Shown: positions 6,250 through 7,751 of the stretch, in pieces
Layout of the letters: each line of letters opens with the position of its first letter
Numbering within the stretch: position 1 is the first letter of the stretch
Origin: an uncultured bacterium
GTDB taxonomy: Bacteria > Eisenbacteria > RBG-16-71-46 > CAIMUX01
NCBI GenBank assembly: GCA_946886185.1
Contig: CAMPIC010000118.1
Location: 1 to 7,751 of the forward strand
Length of the DNA: 7,751 nucleotides
Direction of reading: 5' to 3'
Position numbers and translations under genes: made by a program
Notes under the pieces: generated by a model
Database searches by the model: none
Seen by the model: only the letters and a program-made list of their open reading frames with translations
What the model was told of the DNA's origin: nothing

Positions 6250-7574
6250 ACTTCCTCGATCGCGTTGGGCAGCGTGAAGACGACCACGCGATCGCCTTCG
6301 AGGATCTGCGAATTCCCGCGCGGGACGATCACCTGGGCGCCCCGGAGGATCGCGCCGACCACCGCTCCTTTGGGGATGCCCAGCTTGTCGAGGCTGCGTT
6401 TGATCGCGCGCGCCTTGCCGGTGACCAGGAGCTCGAGCGCCTCGGCGTCGTTCTCCTTGAGCTGCGCGAACGAGAGGATCTCTCCCTTGCGGAAGTACTT
6501 CATGACCGCGGTGGCCGTGCTGAGTCGGACCGAGACCGCTGCATCCACTCCGATCACGTGCACCAAGGGGACGTAGTTCGACCTGCGGATCAGAGCGATC
6601 GTCTTTTTAGCCCCGAGATGGCGGGCGAGGAGGCAGGACATGATGTTGGTCTCTTCGTCGTTGCTCGCCGCGATGAACGCGTCCATCGAGCCGACGTTCT
6701 CCGATTCGAGCAGCTCCACGTCGGTGCCGTCTCCCCGCAGCACCAGGACTTTTTCGAGCTGCGACGCGACCATCTCCGCCTTGGCGGAGTTCTGTTCGAT
6801 CAACTTCACGCCGATCTTGTGGTCGGCGAGATGCCGCGCGAGATGTCGTGAGATCGGCCCGGCTCCCACGATCATGACGTTCTGAAGCGGAGCCACCTGC
6901 TGGGAAATCAGCTCCATGACGTTGGGCATGAGCCAGCTCTCGCCGATCAGGAAGACGTGATCCTCCGGGCGGAGGATCGAGTCCCCATCGGGGATGAGCG
7001 TCTCGCCGTCGCGCAGAATCGCCACCACGGTCACGGGGAGCGGGCCGTACTTCCGGTCGAGCTCCTTGAGAGTGAGCCCGACCACTTCGCTGTCCTCGCC
7101 GACATACAGTCCGACCATGCGGACGCGCGCATCCCCGAAATCCGTCACATCGGTCGCGCCGGGCAAAGAGACGAGCCGCTCGATCTCCAGCGCCGCCTCG
7201 AGATCAGGGTTGATCATGAGATCGACGCCGACCTTTTGCATGGATCGTCCGGAGCGATGCGCGAAGTAGTCGCTGTCACGCACCCGGGCGATGCGGCGGG
7301 GGATTCCCAGGGTGCGACCGGTCACGCAGGCGACGATGTTGATCTCATCGACATTCGTCACGGCCACGATGGCGTCGGCTCCGGCCGCCTCGGCGCGTTC
7401 CAGCACTGCCAGGCTGGCGCCGTTGCCTTGGATCACCATCGCATCGAGATCCTTTTCCGCCTGGCGCACCTTGGCGGCGTCGGAATCGATGAGGATGACG
7501 TCGTGGCCCTGTTCGGAAAGATGGGACGTGATGTGCGTGCCGACCTCGCCGGCTCCGACGACCACGATTCGCAT
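6231..7574 (-). CDS. trkA: Trk potassium uptake system regulatory NAD-binding subunit TrkA
   Basis: TrkA is the cytoplasmic ring-forming subunit that gates the TrkH/TrkG K+ channel in response to nucleotides (family knowledge). The 447-residue protein has the canonical duplicated RCK architecture. RCK-N1 covers about 1-120 with GAGEVG (7-12) and the ribose-binding acid D30. RCK-C1 covers about 140-220. RCK-N2 covers about 230-350 with GAGPIS (237-242), where the third Gly of GxGxxG is Ser, and E260. RCK-C2 covers about 365-447. Length is close to the E. coli protein (458). The ATG has GGAG (7585-7588, read on the minus strand) with a 10-nt spacer. No TrkH or TrkG is recognisable in the window. 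A perfect hairpin-forming inverted repeat lies in the leader at 7605-7630. The stop is followed by the 14-bp repeat array shared with the convergent STT3-like gene. Confidence 0.95.
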   Translation of the reverse strand: MRIVVVGAGEVGTHITSHLSEQGHDVILIDSDAAKVRQAEKDLDAMVIQGNGASLAVLERAEAAGADAIVAVTNVDEINIVACVTGRTLGIPRRIARVRDSDYFAHRSGRSMQKVGVDLMINPDLEAALEIERLVSLPGATDVTDFGDARVRMVGLYVGEDSEVVGLTLKELDRKYGPLPVTVVAILRDGETLIPDGDSILRPEDHVFLIGESWLMPNVMELISQQVAPLQNVMIVGAGPISRHLARHLADHKIGVKLIEQNSAKAEMVASQLEKVLVLRGDGTDVELLESENVGSMDAFIAASNDEETNIMSCLLARHLGAKKTIALIRRSNYVPLVHVIGVDAAVSVRLSTATAVMKYFRKGEILSFAQLKENDAEALELLVTGKARAIKRSLDKLGIPKGAVVGAILRGAQVIVPRGNSQILEGDRVVVFTLPNAIEEVQRIFT

Positions 7575-7604
7575 GTTCGATCAGCTCCGATCCATCAGCG
7601 TTGT

Positions 7605-7630
7605 CCGCAAGCTCGAAAGCCTGCTTGCGG
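7605..7630. promoter_or_regulatory. 8-bp perfect inverted repeat upstream of trkA
   Basis: CCGCAAGC (7605-7612) and GCTTGCGG (7623-7630) are perfectly complementary around a 10-nt loop. The element starts 31 nt upstream of the trkA start codon. It could be an operator for a dimeric regulator or a leader hairpin. No T-tract follows on either strand, so an intrinsic terminator is not supported. Confidence 0.45.
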
Positions 7631-7667
7631 CTCCACCGTCAGGCCGCTCCGGGAACAGAGAGCACCC

Positions 7668-7751
7668 GTGAGCGCAATCGGAAGAGCGTCCCCCCGGCGG
7701 CTCCGGCAGTCCAGCGGGAAAACGACCGTCATCATCACCGCGGCTCCGGCA
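7668..7751 (+). CDS. Possible 5' end of a divergent gene, truncated by the window
   Basis: A GTG at 7668 opens 28 codons that run to the window edge without a stop. AGAGAG (7657-7662) lies 5 nt upstream as a plausible ribosome-binding site, and about four fifths of the codons end in G or C, as in the confident genes. The predicted start is basic (RASPRRLRQSSGK) and then turns hydrophobic (TTVIITAAPA), so an N-terminal signal or membrane anchor is conceivable. I do not recognise a family. The minus strand is also open over most of this stretch, so the call is weak. Confidence 0.22.
   Translation, partial: MSAIGRASPRRLRQSSGKTTVIITAAPA

Noticed and set aside
6051..6851. 266-codon + strand frame through the repeat array and antisense to trkA
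   Set aside because: Most of it is the mirror of trkA, which has complete RCK motifs. The composition is Asp/Arg-rich, as expected of an antisense shadow.
7600..7751. Minus-strand C-terminus of an upstream trkH in the trkA operon
   Set aside because: Two minus-strand frames are open over most of this stretch, but neither translation shows TrkH selectivity-filter or C-terminal motifs, and the short hydrophobic run in one frame is not diagnostic.

Overview
The window is a GC-rich bacterial chromosomal segment. It holds five confident protein-coding genes, no RNA genes and no recognisable mobile element. The gene content (ribosome-assembly GTPase, flavin 2-hydroxyacid oxidase, NAD-type isocitrate dehydrogenase, bacterial STT3-like oligosaccharyltransferase, TrkA) and the strong G/C bias at third codon positions fit an uncultured, high-GC, probably Gram-negative lineage of the kind known mainly from metagenomes. 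The sequence alone does not fix the phylum.

Layout. Four genes run on the + strand: era (34-1065, true start uncertain because the frame is open to the window edge), a GlcD/D2HGDH-type FAD oxidase (1136-2551), a decarboxylating isocitrate-type dehydrogenase (2676-3695) and an STT3/PglB/AglB-like membrane glycosyltransferase (3737-6061). Their spacers are 70, 124 and 41 nt. trkA (6231-7574) lies on the - strand and converges on the glycosyltransferase gene. The right end (7575-7751) is trkA's upstream region. It has a perfect 8-bp inverted repeat and perhaps the first codons of a divergent gene.

Most unusual features. (1) About three quarters of the 169-nt convergent gap between the glycosyltransferase gene and trkA is a head-to-tail 14-bp tandem repeat (consensus CGCAGAGCAGTTCT, about ten units). 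Each unit contains an imperfect dyad. The same DNA also carries a 62-codon ORF whose ATG overlaps the glycosyltransferase stop codon (TGATG) and which encodes a 14-residue repeat. (2) The STT3-like protein keeps the acidic loop motifs, the TIXE motif (TIAE) and a membrane Arg, but its WWDYG-equivalent reads EWSFG. (3) The FAD oxidase keeps its metal-site His/His/Glu residues but has a non-canonical FAD pyrophosphate loop. (4) A perfect 14-bp palindrome sits just upstream of the FAD oxidase start.

How the genes relate. The FAD oxidase and the isocitrate dehydrogenase could both feed 2-oxoacid metabolism, but otherwise the neighbours look like functionally separate housekeeping genes. No glycan-synthesis genes flank the oligosaccharyltransferase and no TrkH/TrkG partner is visible next to trkA. 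I see no defence system, CRISPR array, prophage or transposon here.
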